Below are positions 1 through 13,100 of a stretch of DNA of 64,000 bases, one piece after another. The notes beneath the pieces are model-generated. The model was not told where the DNA came from. It saw nothing but the letters and a program-made list of their open reading frames with translations, and searched no databases. The stretch spans positions 18,501 through 82,500 of the forward strand of contig CAUJGJ010000403.1 in NCBI GenBank assembly GCA_963170055.1. The letters are read 5' to 3'. The position numbers and the translations under genes were made by a program. The first letter of the stretch is position 1. Each line of letters opens with the position of its first letter. This DNA comes from Halisarca cf. caerulea (taxonomy: Eukaryota > Porifera > Demospongiae > Chondrillida > Halisarcidae).

Positions 1-477
1 CCATAGACTAATATACTAGCCAATAGTCTACCTGTGCTGCTTCGTAGACGTAGAACTGTTAATCCTAACCCGTAGAACTGTTAACCCTAACCCCCCTCGT
101 CATAGATACTCTATGCTTCGCAATTTGTTTTATTCTACTGGTATCAGTGCAACTGACGATAGAATATCTCGATAACCCTTCCTACACCGATTTTGCAGTG
201 CAACGGACAATGGACGTTTCTCTTTTTATTGCGGAACTTTCCAATCCGTATTTCCGTGCATCTCAGATAGGCAGAAGGGTTTGGTTCCTCGAGACTATAT
301 ACCTGACAACATGCAAATGATTTTATATCATTTAATACAGGCCACTTTAGACTGTTCATGGTTGATTGTGACACTCAAGTATGGCCTTCTCTATAGTAAT
401 TTAAGCTTGAGAGATTGGAGTGAAAGTCCCCCCCAGATAGAACATGTGCACACACATGTGCATGCCCACATGTATAT
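1..477. other. No recognisable gene
   Basis: Unique AT-rich sequence ahead of the 3' tail of the minus-strand LINE. It contains two short CCCTAACCC-like motifs near 66-92 that are too short to be a telomere. No credible exon or element end was found. Confidence 0.5.
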
Positions 478-599
478 GTTGAACCTTGAACCTTGAACCT
501 TGAAAGCCACCCATTGCTTGCTGAAAGCAAGCAATGATAGTGGTGTCGTAGACTTTGTCTTGACAACTTGTCAATGAATTGTTGAGGGCGAGGAAGCCG

Positions 600-1721
600 C
601 ACTACAGAACTTCTGATGACGTGTGCAGTCCCCCTTCCTCTTGAATGTCCTGCCGCAGGGGCAGGGAAAGACTCCGTTCCCACTATGGACTGTGGGAATG
701 TGGGGGTCAGCAGTGAGAGGCAGGTTAGTGGGAGCAGTGGCGTGGTACCAGACCTTCCTGTCCTGTGCCAGTTCATACCAGTTGCCAGTGATACCGGCAT
801 CTTGGATGTCAGCTAGTGCAGTATCACGCCATCACTTCTTGGTGCCATGAGTAGGTCGTGTCTTCTTCAACTCCCCAAAGAGCAGCTGTTTTGGCATTCG
901 GTTGTCCTCCATACAGGCAAGATGTCCAAGCCAGCGGAGTCGGTTGGACCGGAGAATGTCTTTGATAGTTCTTTCCATGCCAAATTCAGCAGAGAGCTGT
1001 CTGGTTGTTATACGATCAGACCACTGCTTGTACCACGTAACACCCAGTATGGTCCTGACACAGCGATTGTAGTAGACTTCACTTCTTGGAACGGAATCGT
1101 ATGCCTTCTTCAGGTCAACAAAGAGGACTAACAGAGAATCATTGTGTTCAAGAGTCTTCTCCACCAGTTGTCGCACGGCGAAGATCATGTCTGTGCATCA
1201 TCTACCTTTACGAAAGCCACTCTGCGAATCAGGTAAGATGCCTTCAGCAATTTGTTGCAGCCTATCTTGAACAATTCTGGCGAACACTTTGCCCACTACA
1301 TCGAGCAGACTGATGCCCCACAGTTGTCACACACACGCAGATCACCCTTTTTGGGGATAGGCACAATCTCAGCATCTTTCCAGTCCTTCACAACAGTGCC
1401 TTCCATCCATATCTGTTTCATAAGTGTCAGCATACAATCTCTGAGTTCCTCGGGGGCAGCCAAGATCATCTCAGGGGTGATTTCAGTTCCTCCTGCTGCT
1501 TTGCCCTTCTTGAGTCTACTCAGTGACAGCTCCAATTCTTCCCATGTGGGTGGCTCGTTGAAGGTCCATTGGGTAGGCTTCTGCACCATATCCATGATCA
1601 TCTCTTCTCTGTGCACACTCTTGGTGTTGAGGATCTTCGTGAAGTGGTCATGCCATCTTGCGATAACTTCATCTGGGTTTTGAGTCAACTGTCCGCACTC
1701 CTTCAACACAACCCTTGGCAT
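600..1721 (-). pseudogene. LINE reverse transcriptase C-terminal half, catalytic core deleted
   Basis: Segment 1721-1296 carries the RT entry region (LSRLKKGKAAGGTEITPEM, then EIVPIPKKGD). Segment 1188-832 carries motif A (LFVDLKKAYDSVPR), followed immediately by the late accessory region (YNRCVRTILGVTWYKQWSD, then NRLRWLGHLACM). In intact relatives roughly 200-250 residues with the primer grip and the Y-x-D-D catalytic motif lie between these. Here they are absent, so an internal deletion removed the active site. In a third frame near 680-600 a zinc finger reads CPCGRTFKRKGDCTRHQKFC. Confidence 0.85.
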
Positions 1722-1858
1722 AGCTGGCCTGCGGCCAGCATGAGTTAACTGCAGCTTCCTAATACTGTCCCACCTCGTTCAACCGTCCTTCACTGCATCT
1801 TCAGCATCTTGTGCCACTTTGCGAATCCAGTCTTCTTTGGCAGTGTCAACCACTTCCT

Positions 1859-3070
1859 TCACCTTCCTCTGATGTCTCCTAAAGCACTGGCGTTTGGCTC
1901 TACTGTTGTCGGGTAGCATCTTGTTCCTGGCAATGTTCTTGGCTTCAATAAGGGAGATAGAATGTCAGCCTTCTCCTGGAACCACTCTGGTTGCCTTTTT
2001 CTTGAGCGACCCAAGGAACTCTCAGCTGCAGTGACTATGCTGGTCTTGAGTCTATCCCAGTTCTGCTCCACAGAATTTGAGTCAAGGTGTTGATTTGCTT
2101 CCAATTCAGTGGATATGCAGTCCTGGTATGCAGCGCGGTATGCTGACTGATGAAGATGGCTTACTGCAATGGGAACATGTCCACTCCTTCTGTTGGTTCT
2201 ATAGCGGGGGTAGGTCATCCTGATCCTGACTCTAATCATCTGATGGTCGGTCCAACAATTTGCGCCTCTCATCACCTGGACATCTGTACACAGGACATGC
2301 TGGCTGCTTCTCATTATCACATAATCGATCATATGGGATCTTTTCGTTCCCGGGTGTGTCCACGTTTCTAGATGGCATCGTTTCTTCTCAAACCAGGTGT
2401 TCATGATAGATAATTGGTTCACTGTACAGAATTCTAGAAGGTCTTCTCCAGCCTGGTTTCATTCTCCCACTCCATGCTTTCCCAATGTTCCTCGCCAATG
2501 GTCTTCGTCTGCACCCAGACTACCAACACGGGCATTCAGATCACCGAGAAGCAGGAGAATGTCCGATGGTGCTGTTTTGTCAAGGGTGTCTTGCAGGGCA
2601 TTCAAAAACCGCTGTTTAGTGTCGGGAGTGGCTTTTGCTGTGGGGGCATATACAGATATGATTGTTGCAAATTTATTTGATGTTTCTCTGGGCATGCCAC
2701 GTATTTTCCGTCCTTTCTTAGTTATTCTCAAGCGGGCTGTGATGATTCTGGAATTCACAGCATCCCATACTTCACCAGCTTCTTTCCATGCTTTAGTGGC
2801 CTCTTTGTTCAATGCAATACCAACTCCCTCGTTCCTCATAGCACTTTCGCCATTGTTTGGCAGGGGTCTCCCGGAGTGAAGGAAGGTATAGTCATCAGCC
2901 TGCCAGATGTCACTACCGAACCACTTCGTCTCTTGAATTGCTGCAATAGACACACCATACCTCTTCAGTTCCGATACCACTAAGTCTAACTTCCTGTCAA
3001 CATGTTGCAGCCTCCACGCTTTCCTCAGATACAACGGTCTCCACTGGTCTCTACCAGGGACCGCATGTTC
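1859..3070 (-). pseudogene. LINE endonuclease (EEP family) fragment
   Basis: The translation shows the endonuclease/exonuclease/phosphatase fold signatures in order: an IQETKW motif near 2935, a GDLNARVG motif near 2530, and further on DYVIMRSS and TDHQMIRV near 2330-2220. These residues bind metal and the scissile phosphate in this family, and the enzyme nicks target DNA to prime reverse transcription. The frame shifts near 2440, between the GDLN part and the DYV part, so it is not one open frame. It continues towards the RT pieces at lower coordinates. Confidence 0.85.
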
Positions 3071-3304
3071 CATGTTGCCATAGTGAGACTGTTCATGTAC
3101 TTTCTCCGTTTGTTTTTCATTGGCAAGTACTCGTGCAAAGATCGCGCTTGACCTTGATTTGCAGGACCAAGGCAAGTGGCCGCCATTACAATCTGGACTA
3201 CTCCACACGATTTGCAATGACGGTTGGTCAGAGTTCTGCCGTAAATGCGTTTCCGGGATCCACCGCAAGGAGGTATCTGACCATGGATCCCACATGTTTA
3301 TGTA

Positions 3305-3306
<2 letters not shown>

Positions 3307-3376
<70 letters not shown>
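3307..3376. repeat. (CA)n microsatellite
   Basis: About 35 uninterrupted CA units directly upstream of the minus-strand LINE. It creates meaningless open frames on both strands. Confidence 0.98.
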
Positions 3377-3377
<1 letters not shown>

Positions 3378-3505
3378 GGGACGTTTTGGCTATAACCATT
3401 GACCAGTGATGATTATTATATGTGTGTATATAGGTTATAACCCACCTCCGAGCTGTATGGCATTATTAATCACAAAGCCTGAGTGTGGAGTGATTAATTA
3501 TGTCA

Positions 3506-5078
3506 TTAATGAGGAGCCAGTTTATAACCAGCTTTTAAACTGATGCTCTTCTGAACAGCATGATTATCCAGGAAGCCAGCACTGGTGGAGGTGAGAGGTA
3601 CGTTGGTGGGTGCAAATGTGTTGTGGCATGTAGTATCATAGGCAAGACAACATCCTTGAGACCATGGGATGATGGTGACTCCATCTGGACGGTTGTCATT
3701 GGACAAACAAAGTCCATGTGGTTCTAGGATGGAGGGGATGTTGATGGATGAGAGGCTCCGTTTGATGAGATCATTGAGGGCTAGATTGTGACCTTTGCTG
3801 TAGCGGCAGGACAAGCCATTTCATCAACGAACTGGCCACAATGCAGGCATGGGTGAGGGGGACGCAGGGCTAAACCTACAGTAGGCGCAGGCCAAAGCTG
3901 TCCTTACTGTCTCATCGTCCATCCTGAGACCCAGTGAGGAGGTTGGAGGTGCAGTTAGCCGCGACTCTTTCTTCTTGGCAGCAAGTAAACGGGCTGAAGA
4001 CTTGCCATTCGTTAGGTCTAAGAGAAAAGCAAGCTTTGACCTTAGGTGTATCCCAGGCACTCCACTTAGATGCTTTAAGGCCAGTTGGGGGTGGTGCAGA
4101 ATGGGTACTGCTCCAAGAATGAAGGGCTTCCTGGTGATGGGGCAACTCTGGACTTGAGGCAAGTCTTGTAGGGAGGATGGTGAGAGTGGTCAAAGAGGAG
4201 CCTGCAGCAGATGCTAAATATGCTGAAGGTACAAGCAAGGCTACACTTCTTATTCCAAGACTGCCAGAGATGATCAGGAGAGAAGCCTGCAACCAACCAG
4301 AGTCATCTAGATAATTGTTGCAGATGTCCTCAAGAAGCAACCTTTGAACATCATCCAAGACAGACAGACTTGCAGTAAGGAGAAGTGTGTGAAACGTACT
4401 AAACTTTGGGCAAGCCGAAGGCATATTCCTTAGTAGACACAAGGCATCATGAGTATGGAGAAGTTTTAATCTGGTACCGAGAAACTTGAAGTGGTTGATT
4501 TTGGACTGTAGCACTGCATCGATGGAAGCAGTAATGCCAATGGGAGAGCCTAAGAGGGTGGCATATGATGTATCAGTGATCTGAATGGATGGGGTGACAG
4601 ACAACAGAGATGAGCATGTGCTGTCGTCGACACAGATGATCTCCACATTGGAGCAGTTTAAGAGCAGGTTGATGTCCTTCGCTGCATCCTCTATGTATGC
4701 TAGATCAGCCTTGATGTCTTCCAAGGAACCGCCCAAGGTCCCATCATCCAAGTAAAAGGCAATGAACTCTGACTGAAGGCTGGATATCACATCATGGATG
4801 TGAGCGAACTGCACCTCAAGAATCCTCTTCCTCCAGCTTGCAAACAACACGAGCACAACAGTTCTTCAAATACTTTGCTGGTTTGGGGTTTGGACAAATA
4901 AAACTTGCATATGCTGAAAAAAATTGTCATCTAAGGCAGCTTTGATAACTTGAGAATTAAGCAAGATTCCTCTGACTGCCTCCCCGTTTGGCCACAACTG
5001 AGCAGCAACTAACGAAGAGAAAAGATGCTCCCACGATTCATCAGAAGTCGTACATGTGACGTCATCTAAAATGGCCAC
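3506..5078 (-). pseudogene. RLE-type retrotransposon, C-terminal half, frameshifted
   Basis: On the minus strand the frame 4856-3912 starts with the RT catalytic motif FYLDDGTLGG near 4760, followed by LLGSPIG and a long thumb region (DICNNYLDDSGWLQASL, then GSLGIRSVALLVPSAYLASA). The frame then shifts to 4162-3824 (SSLGLRMDDETVRTAL) and to 3814-3506 (LNDLIKRSL, RPDGVTIIPW, YDTTC). The RPDG-x(n)-YD pair fits the PD-(D/E)xK-like nuclease of restriction-like-endonuclease retrotransposons, and that identification is inference. The stretch 5078-4866, upstream of a stop, may be part of the element or unrelated. Related copies in this window lie at 27.6 kb and 51.7-53.9 kb. Confidence 0.75.
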
Positions 5079-5379
5079 TAGTTTTGTTGCTATGGCTAGA
5101 TAGATAGATGATAAATAGATAATTATTTTGACAGGAAAACCCCTTCAGTCAGAGACTGGTAACAGATTAAATCTTGGATACAATGATAATTTAAAGACAA
5201 GTTGTGAATATTTTAAATAGAAAAGTACTGTATATGCATGTATACACGGAAAAATATGATTGAGATTGAAGTTTAATTGAGTGTGTACAATTAGAGGCAT
5301 AATAAATGATTATAATTAAAATTTGAGCAAGATTAATCAAATTGTAAGTTGCAGATGAAGAAGAAACATAATTATGATT

Positions 5380-5600
5380 ATGACAATGTAGATCTAGATG
5401 TATTTCAAAAATCTTCTAAAGTCTACATTTGACTTGATTTGTCTGATGTTATGAGGGAGTAAGTTCCAGTCCCACGTACGCTCCCCTGAAAATGAATGAC
5501 CGCCAACCAAATTTTGTGTGGATACCAAAAAAGTGAAGCTTGTCAGCCCCTCTAGTGTTATCAGCTTTAATATTAGTGTTCTTAGCTAACAAGCTCTGCA
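5380..5600 (-). mobile_element. LINE RT C-terminal scrap
   Basis: One minus-strand frame near 5530-5415 reads GERTWDWNLLPHNIRQIKSN and continues to FRRFLKYI and a stop. The W-x-W-N-x-L-P pattern just before the C-terminus is characteristic of the end of many LINE (CR1/L2/jockey-like) reverse transcriptases. The upstream frame is broken. A (TAGA)-rich stretch lies at about 5097-5120. Confidence 0.55.
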
Positions 5601-7109
5601 TTGACTCAGGACATTGTCCATCAAGGCATCAGTATACCATATTGAACCTAAACCTCTTTCGCCTTTCAGCTAAGGTTGCTCATTTCAGGGCTGTTCTCAA
5701 ACTTCTCCAGAGGTTCTGTATGGTATTGACAGTATGATTATTCTTGCACCTTAAGGAATTCTTTTCAAAACCTTTGAAGAAGGACAATCGGGATAAATTA
5801 CAACAGCCAAGACTCAGGAGAAATTTTCGACAATGTATAGCTTTCTCTGATTTGGAAGCTTGAAGGCATGGAGGGGGGTGTCTGTGACATAGTTGGTGGA
5901 GCAGGTGATTCTGAGGCTGTATTATATATAGGATAGATGAAGGTCTATCCCCCAGCAGAAGTGGCTCTTTGGCCCCGGCTTTTTTCCCTACACCCCCACC
6001 CCCACCACAAACAGCAACAAAAGCAGAAACCAAACTATAGCCAGCAAATTCATTGAACATAATTGTTACATTTGATTGTTTGTTTGTTGTTCGTGTGTAT
6101 CATTTGCCATGTATGTATGTGATCACAGGTTCCCCTGGAAGACCATCAAAGGCTGTAGGGCATCCTGCCTAAATATTGAGATTTAACTTTTCCAACTTTT
6201 AAGGCCGCATTTGTGCAAATTGGTAAAGGAAAACAATGATGAGGCGGATGCAGACTAGACACCAGCAGATGAGTATGAGATGGGTGAATTGGCCAAAACA
6301 GGTGGTGGTACAGTTGAAAGGGAAGGTGATAGCTCATTGTTGGATCCTGACAGCGATCAGTTACAGGGCCATGAATCTTTAACATTCTATCGAGTTTGAG
6401 TTGCAAAAATCGATGACAATAAAAACACACACTTCTGTTATTTGATCAACCATCTAATGACATGTTCAGAAGAATTGTTAGGAATTTAGTATTAGAATGA
6501 GGTCTGAGATATGCCATGACGACCATTTGGCTCATATCGGACCTCAAAAGAATGGTGGACATCTCGTAGCTACTGATTTTCAGACACACCTGACAAGATA
6601 ATAGCAAAATCGCTCCTTTCGCAGCCTCAATCTTAGTCTAAAGTTGGTTTACCATACAATATGTTATCTATCTATCTATCTATCTATCCATCCATCCATC
6701 CATCCATCCATCCATCCATATATATATATTCCATATACACACACAGTACTACAATTAAATAGCCTCCACCCACATTTTAATTTAAATACCTGTGAACACG
6801 TACTGCACAACCGTTTGGTCTATCAGCACTTACGTACACTGCTCAAGGAGATTGTTAGAAAGCTAAAAGGATTCAGATCTTCTATTTAACTCTTACATTA
6901 AACAGCAGGTATCAGTTTTTCTACCAGAGAGATTATGCTGCAAAAGTTGGCAATCCACATTGGTTGTGATTAAGCTTTTCATTATCCTTTCATTTGTCTC
7001 GTGCAGATCTCCTAACCTAGCTGCCAATTGTGTGTAGTGAATATACCTATTAAGTGTACTTGCATGTATACTTGTTTCCTAACTAAATCTTTCTTTTTTT
7101 TACCCTGTA
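5600..7109. other. Region upstream of the transporter exons; first coding exon not located
   Basis: The transporter model needs at least one more 5' exon ending in phase 0, and it may lie here. A short acidic frame at 6279-6418 (beginning MGELAKTGGGTV) looks coding-like, but I cannot join it by a convincing splice site. No promoter could be assigned. Confidence 0.3.
6664..6718 (+). repeat. (TCTA)n(TCCA)n microsatellite
   Basis: Compound tetranucleotide tract of about six TCTA units followed by about eight TCCA units, then a short AT run. Confidence 0.95.
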
Positions 7110-10100
7110 GACTGGGTTTGGTCTCTATCCAGTGGTTGTAGAGGCTTTTGCTGGCCACAACAAAGCAAATTTGGTTATTTTTAGCTTTTATAGGTGAGCC
7201 ATTTTGATGTATTTTGTGTATATGTGGTATAGAGTTAATCAGAAGTGATTGATTCAGACCAGCTTGGCAGGTGGGCCGGATGGGCCATGGCCCATCCTAA
7301 CTTTTGGCAAGCCCTAAGAACAAAACACTTAATAATTATTTAACCCTTCATTCAAATTTTAGGCTAGGTCATAATACCCACAAAACATAACGAACACACT
7401 TTATCAATAACTTTAAGCAAAGTAAACTTTGCTCCTGTATCTTCTAAACCACAAAATCCTGAACAATTTTATAAACTATATATTCTCTAGTCGCGAGTGT
7501 AATTGCTGAATTTCCACCATTTTCAATGGTATAATGCATAATAAACATGGTTGTGTTCCTGTTGGTAGCCGATGCCAGTACCATTTGTGTTCTGTTCCTT
7601 CCCTTGCTATAAGACACTGATATGCACTTGCTGCATGATTACTGCTCGCAAAAGGTGATGGTTTTGTAATGTTCCTTTTGATTCCTGCACCCATAAGATA
7701 CTTTGATAAACCAATAATTTGAAAGATGGACTCAAGAACACTGTAGCAAAGGTAATAGGTATATACATGTACCCATATATAATGAATGGAACTGCCACTA
7801 TGTATGTTCAATATAATTATTATAGTAGCCTCTGGCTAAAGGTTCCCCAGATTACATAAGAATACCTGATACCTGATACCTGAATCAAGTGCCACTGAGT
7901 TGGCCCTGTGATTGGAGCTTCCACTGTAAATTAGCATTTTGATTTTGGAGAGTATCATACTTTATTCTAGTTATTTTGCAATAAAACACAATTGACTTCT
8001 TCAGTATTAATTGCTTACCAGGGATCTGACTGATCTGACAACTCTTGATTATCGCATTAGTTGTTTGCAATGTCATATCTCATTGCTAGGAAATATTTAA
8101 TGGAATGCACTATCTAGAGAAGGGTAGCATACAACCACCTCCTGTCTCCCTAGCAGGCCCAATTGTCATGAAAGCCTGGGACGACTTGCCTAGCCTAGCC
8201 TGGTGAATCTGGAAATGAGGTCTTACGGTACATCCTCCACAGTAGACCTAACAAGAATAAGAAATGAGGTCTTACGGTACATCCTCCACAGTAGACCTAA
8301 CAAGAATAAGAAATGAGGTCTTACGGTACATCCTCCACAGTAGACCTAACAAGAATAAGAAATGAGGTCTGACGGTACATCCTCCACAGTAGACCTAACA
8401 AGAATAAGAAATGAGGTCTGACGGTACATCCTCCACAGTAGACCTAACAAGAATAAGAAATGAGGTCTTACGGTACATCCTCCACAGTAGACCTAACAAG
8501 AATAAGAAATGAGGTCTGACGGTACATCCTCCACAGTAGACCTAACAAGAATAAGAAATTAATCTAAGGCAATATAACCTAGCAAGCTTAGTTGGTTATT
8601 GTGTGGTAAAAGAACCACATAGGAAAGAGGACTTCTACTGGCATTGAACTGGTAACCTTCAGCTTATCCCGTCATTGGCTGATACTCTACCTTCTGAGCT
8701 ATAGAGTTACCACACTTCAATGTAAGACCAAGAATGAGTATTTTCATGTAGACTGATAAACAAGACTCATCCATGTCTTCTGTAGAAAATCCTTCAGCTT
8801 GCTAGCGTTGCTTCTTTTGGAGATAACTGGTCTTGCTTCAAGAAACCAAATTCCTGTTTTGCTAGTACTCTCAATGGACACTTCCCTAGTGTATCCTCTG
8901 TTGATTCTTCTTTTATCCCTTCCTCCTTCCCAGCATGTTCACTTTCACCCAAACAAACTTGTCCCTCTCCACGACAACCCCTCCTTGTTGTGAAAAGAAT
9001 CTTGCTTCTGTTAAACCTAAATGTACTGATCTAGATGTGATTCCTTTTTCTCTCCTGTTACTGCTCGGTCTATAGTCTGCTCTCCTCTTAGCTTGATCCT
9101 AGATTTGTCGGTCTCTTTTTCTACCTTCCTTGAGCCTTGTACATAAGTGTGCTTGTGTCAGTGAATATGTTTGTTAACACCACCTACTGTACTCCTCCAT
9201 TGACAATGACTAAGCATGTGTTGTTCTTTTTTTTTCTTTGAAGGGATGCCTGCTGCTTTCCTTTACTGATGTTATGTGCTTTGGTTGGAGAAAAAAAGTT
9301 TCTCATTCCTAGCTGGAAGGATTTTTTGGTGCGTCAAATGATCCTAGTTGTGACATTTGTTTCCATGGTTATTATTACTTTGGGTTATGTTTCTACGGTC
9401 AGATCGACGAAGCACTAGTGTTTTCGGGTTTTTACTCCATGCCTCAAATCAAGGTCACCCTTAAGCATGTTTTTATGCTAAAAATAGATACATCTGTACA
9501 CTATGAAACCTGCACTTACTTTTGCATACAGTATGCTGCAGAATTGTTGTTTTATGTAATGCTTTGGCATTAGTTCAATGGATATGCTATTATATTTTCA
9601 TGATTATCTTATATCAATTGACATGACAATATTTTGTATCAGTTGATAACACTGCTAAATCTATATCGATAATTCATGCTTGATTAATCTCCTTTATTAT
9701 ATGTACATGTAGTAATTAGTTGTTGTTGTGCTTATCATGAACACTGGATCTTCATTGAGATTTTACTTTAATTCATTTTCCGTAGTTGTTTGCAGTGTTG
9801 GGTGTGACAGGCATGTTTGGAAATCAGGTAAATTATGTTTTTTCATGAAATATGTACTTTACAATTTTATGTTTACAAAAAACGGATCATGCTGCAAATG
9901 TTTGCTGAATCTCTTTAAAACTGTTTCAGTAATCAAAACCCCCCTCGGTAGAAAGTTTTATATTTTGATTAGAAACCGTCCAGTCCTTATCCTGTGTCTG
10001 TAGGCTCATGTTTCAATTTACTTGTATTGAAAAACTGCTTAACTTGACTACCTAGTAAATTGCCGATTAGTCCAACGATCAAGACAGAAACTTGGCTGAA

Positions 10101-13100
10101 AAATAGCTCAATGTGTATCTTAGATCTGTTTGTGCTGCCTCAAAACCATTGTACAGCACATTGTGAAGAAATAAAGCAATTTGCAAACAGTAAATTTACT
10201 GACTTTGGCAAGCTATTCAAGTGCTAATGGACATGTCCCACATGCGCAGAGACAAAGAGAAGTATGTACATTCTTGTACTACACTGGCCAAAAGCAGCCA
10301 AAGGTGCTACAACATATATACTTTAGTAAGCTCTATACCCACCCACTTTTCAAGATAAAACATTTTCACATTTTTGTATCAAAATGATATGTTTTGTTCA
10401 AGTTCACTTTGGAAAGATCTTGACTGTAGCACTACTGCTGTTTACTTTACTGGTGTTGCAAGCAACAGTTGTGCACAATAATCCTCAGTTGTAACTGCAT
10501 CACATTTTAATGGCTGCATTTCTAATTCACCCTTGTAGTTTTCTGTTTATACTTGCAGCTGCTGTTCATTCTTGGAGTTCAGTTTGCTGGTGCAGATATA
10601 GCTTCCATTCTTCAGGTACTGGACATGTAGCATGTTTATGTACCGTAGTTAGTGATTTGTAAATGCTGATCCCTCTCTATCTCTTCTTTGATCTTATCAC
10701 CCAAGAATGTTATACCAGTCTGGGCTGCTTTCTTGGCAACTGTGTCATGTATGGAGCGATTCAGGCCTACTAAGGTATTGCATACTGCTTTGTTGAGGAT
10801 ATTATAAGGTTTGTAATTAGTTTTTCATTAGTGATGTGCTATTGTGCTCATTGTGTAGTGGTTTTCTTGGACAAAAATGGCTGGAATTATTCTGACTGCT
10901 GGTGAGTGCCAACCTGTGCATGCAAAATGTGCTCTACAGGTGTGTGGTGGCATAATTCTTTTTCTGAGAGTTGTATATGGTAAATATAGCAAATATTTTG
11001 CAGAAAATGAATGCTAGCATTATGAGGTGAGCTGTACATTCATGTGTACGTAACTTGAATTTATATTCACGCCAATACTTTTTATGCCGTTTACTCATCA
11101 GTTGTTGCTTTGGTATGCTCAGGCTGTGTACGTATGTCGTAGTCCATACCGTAGAGGCACTAATTTTCACGGGATGTATATTTCGCGAATCAAGACCTTG
11201 GCTGTAATTCGCAATTTTATTTTCGCGAATGGACCAGTCCCTACTATATCTTAGGCAAATAGACTATGTATCTTACCAAATATTCGCAATTGTATTTTTG
11301 CAAATCCTGGCTCATTCACAAATTTTGCAAAAATAAAGTCCCGTGAAAATTAGCACCAATATGGTATTCTTCATTCTATGGTATACTACATTTACACACA
11401 TCGGTTTTCTTTTCAATCTTCTATCGGGGATTCAGGTGGCTCAGTGGAAATGTCACTCACGCAGCCAGGATCTCTTCTGTCCCAAAACACCTCTCAAGTG
11501 TCTGGGAACTCCACAGCAAGTGCTTCCCTTTCAAATGAAACTATTGGGTTTTTCTTATTGCTAGGAAACACCATCTGCATGGTGAGCTAGATATATTATA
11601 TATATATAGATTGTAATATCCATTGTTTTCTAATGTGTATGAACGGTAGTTGTGTAATGACTCTAAATCTTTCCTTATTTATACTGTACAATTTGGGTTC
11701 GGTGGGTGTTGGTAAAATGTCATATTGTAGTAATGGGGATGAATTTCTGTTTCAGACAATCATATTTTCTGTTTAGATTAGGCTAAATTTATTTTTTTAG
11801 TCTATTTATATGGTACATGTCTCCGTTCTGCATTTCAGACTACTTTTACTGCATATATTTAAGATACACCAAATGACACAAAAGCAAGAATAGAAAATAA
11901 GTTAAATAATGCATGAAAATACCACCCAATAAAACTGGTTAAATTTATACGTAATATCATCACAAGAATCCCCAGAGCAAATTTCAGGTCGAGGTCTGCA
12001 ATAATTATTAGAGATACAATGGTTACAGTGGGCAACATTCTCCTATACATTCAGCTAATATAACTTATATTATATATATCAAGTATTGATGTATATGTAT
12101 CATTCTTTATATCGTTGTGGTACGAATGTGATTTTACAGTAAGTGAGATATCCCTATTCTGTTTTGTGCTTGGTTTCTTCAGGCAGTTTATGTTCTGATA
12201 CAAAAGAGGTTTATATTCAAATCTAAAACATGTACGTAAGTGCAAGTTGTCAATAATGAGCTTGAACACTCACCCAGTTTATCACCAGCCATACCCTTGT
12301 CCATCCTGTACTGTACACGTAGCCCGCTGGAAGAAATACCCTATCATGGTTACAGCATGGAGCTATGGTTTTGGAGCCTTTGCAATGGGACTGTCTACCA
12401 TTTACTTCTACCAACACCCAGACCAATTTGTACTGCCTGGAACGGTATGTTGTTAGCCAAATTCTTATACTTTTTTTCATTCACATTATGTACCATTGGA
12501 GGGCCACTCCAATAAGTGTGCTAGTAATATTGCTTCTCAGGATATTTGGAAAATTTCACAGGCAAACAGATACAGATATGTATATTGCTACTATGCTATG
12601 CCTCTTTGTCAGTTCATGTTGTAGAGCTAGCAATGGAATTATTCTACCTCTGTGTATTGTAGAATAACTTATATGCCGTGTATAACATATTTGTGGATTC
12701 CCAGTCTTTTTGACCAAAACAGTTTCTGCAGATCTTGCCCAGGGCGGGTGGAACCGTCCAGTTGGTCAGGCTATGGCCAGACTAATTTTCAGGGAAGTCC
12801 TAGAAAAAAATCTCAGTTAAGATGGCGTACATGAGGACCCAACTGAGTACTTACATTATCCGTATAATACTGTAGATCACTTCTTGCTGGATTATATATG
12901 TCATTTATGGTGCTATTACTAAAATGTAGCCTTTTTGCAAAAAAAATCAACTTGTGCTTCTCAAGATCTCACTGGGGCTGCCATATTTAACCGTGACACT
13001 TTATTATTATGTTAATATTAATCAGACAAAATGGTGTGGCAGCAGCTACTGCTATCCATGGCTTAATCAACTGCAAACACCTTCCAGCGGTCCTGCTATC

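Larger units (their letters stand above)
478..3290 (-). mobile_element. Non-LTR retrotransposon (endonuclease + RT + C-terminal zinc finger), degenerate
   Basis: Reading on the minus strand, the order is an apurinic-type endonuclease (about 3070 to 2200), a reverse transcriptase (about 1720 to 1090), a C-terminal thumb or accessory region (about 1090 to 830) and a small CCHC-like zinc finger (about 680 to 600). The element ends in about three tandem copies of a 7-bp TTCAAGG-type repeat at 478-504. Short tandem-repeat tails rather than poly(A) are typical of RTE-like LINEs. The frame is broken several times and the RT core is partly deleted, so the copy is dead. The upstream end abuts a (CA)n tract at 3307. 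Assignment to the RTE-like group is inference. Confidence 0.85.

Noticed and set aside
61..95. Telomeric repeat
   Set aside because: Only isolated CCCTAACCC motifs, no tandem run.
6279..6418. First exon of the transporter (MGELAKTGGGTV...)
   Set aside because: Acidic and without the expected first helix. No donor in the required phase. Left as a possibility only.
8625..8714. Functional tRNA gene
   Set aside because: A- and B-box-like motifs are present, but the acceptor and anticodon stems do not pair well. SINE head is the better reading.
8799..8993. Hydrophobic frame MLALLLLEITGLAS as a transporter exon
   Set aside because: Does not match the family at that position. The exon at 9244-9328 (DACCFPLLML) fits phase and homology instead.
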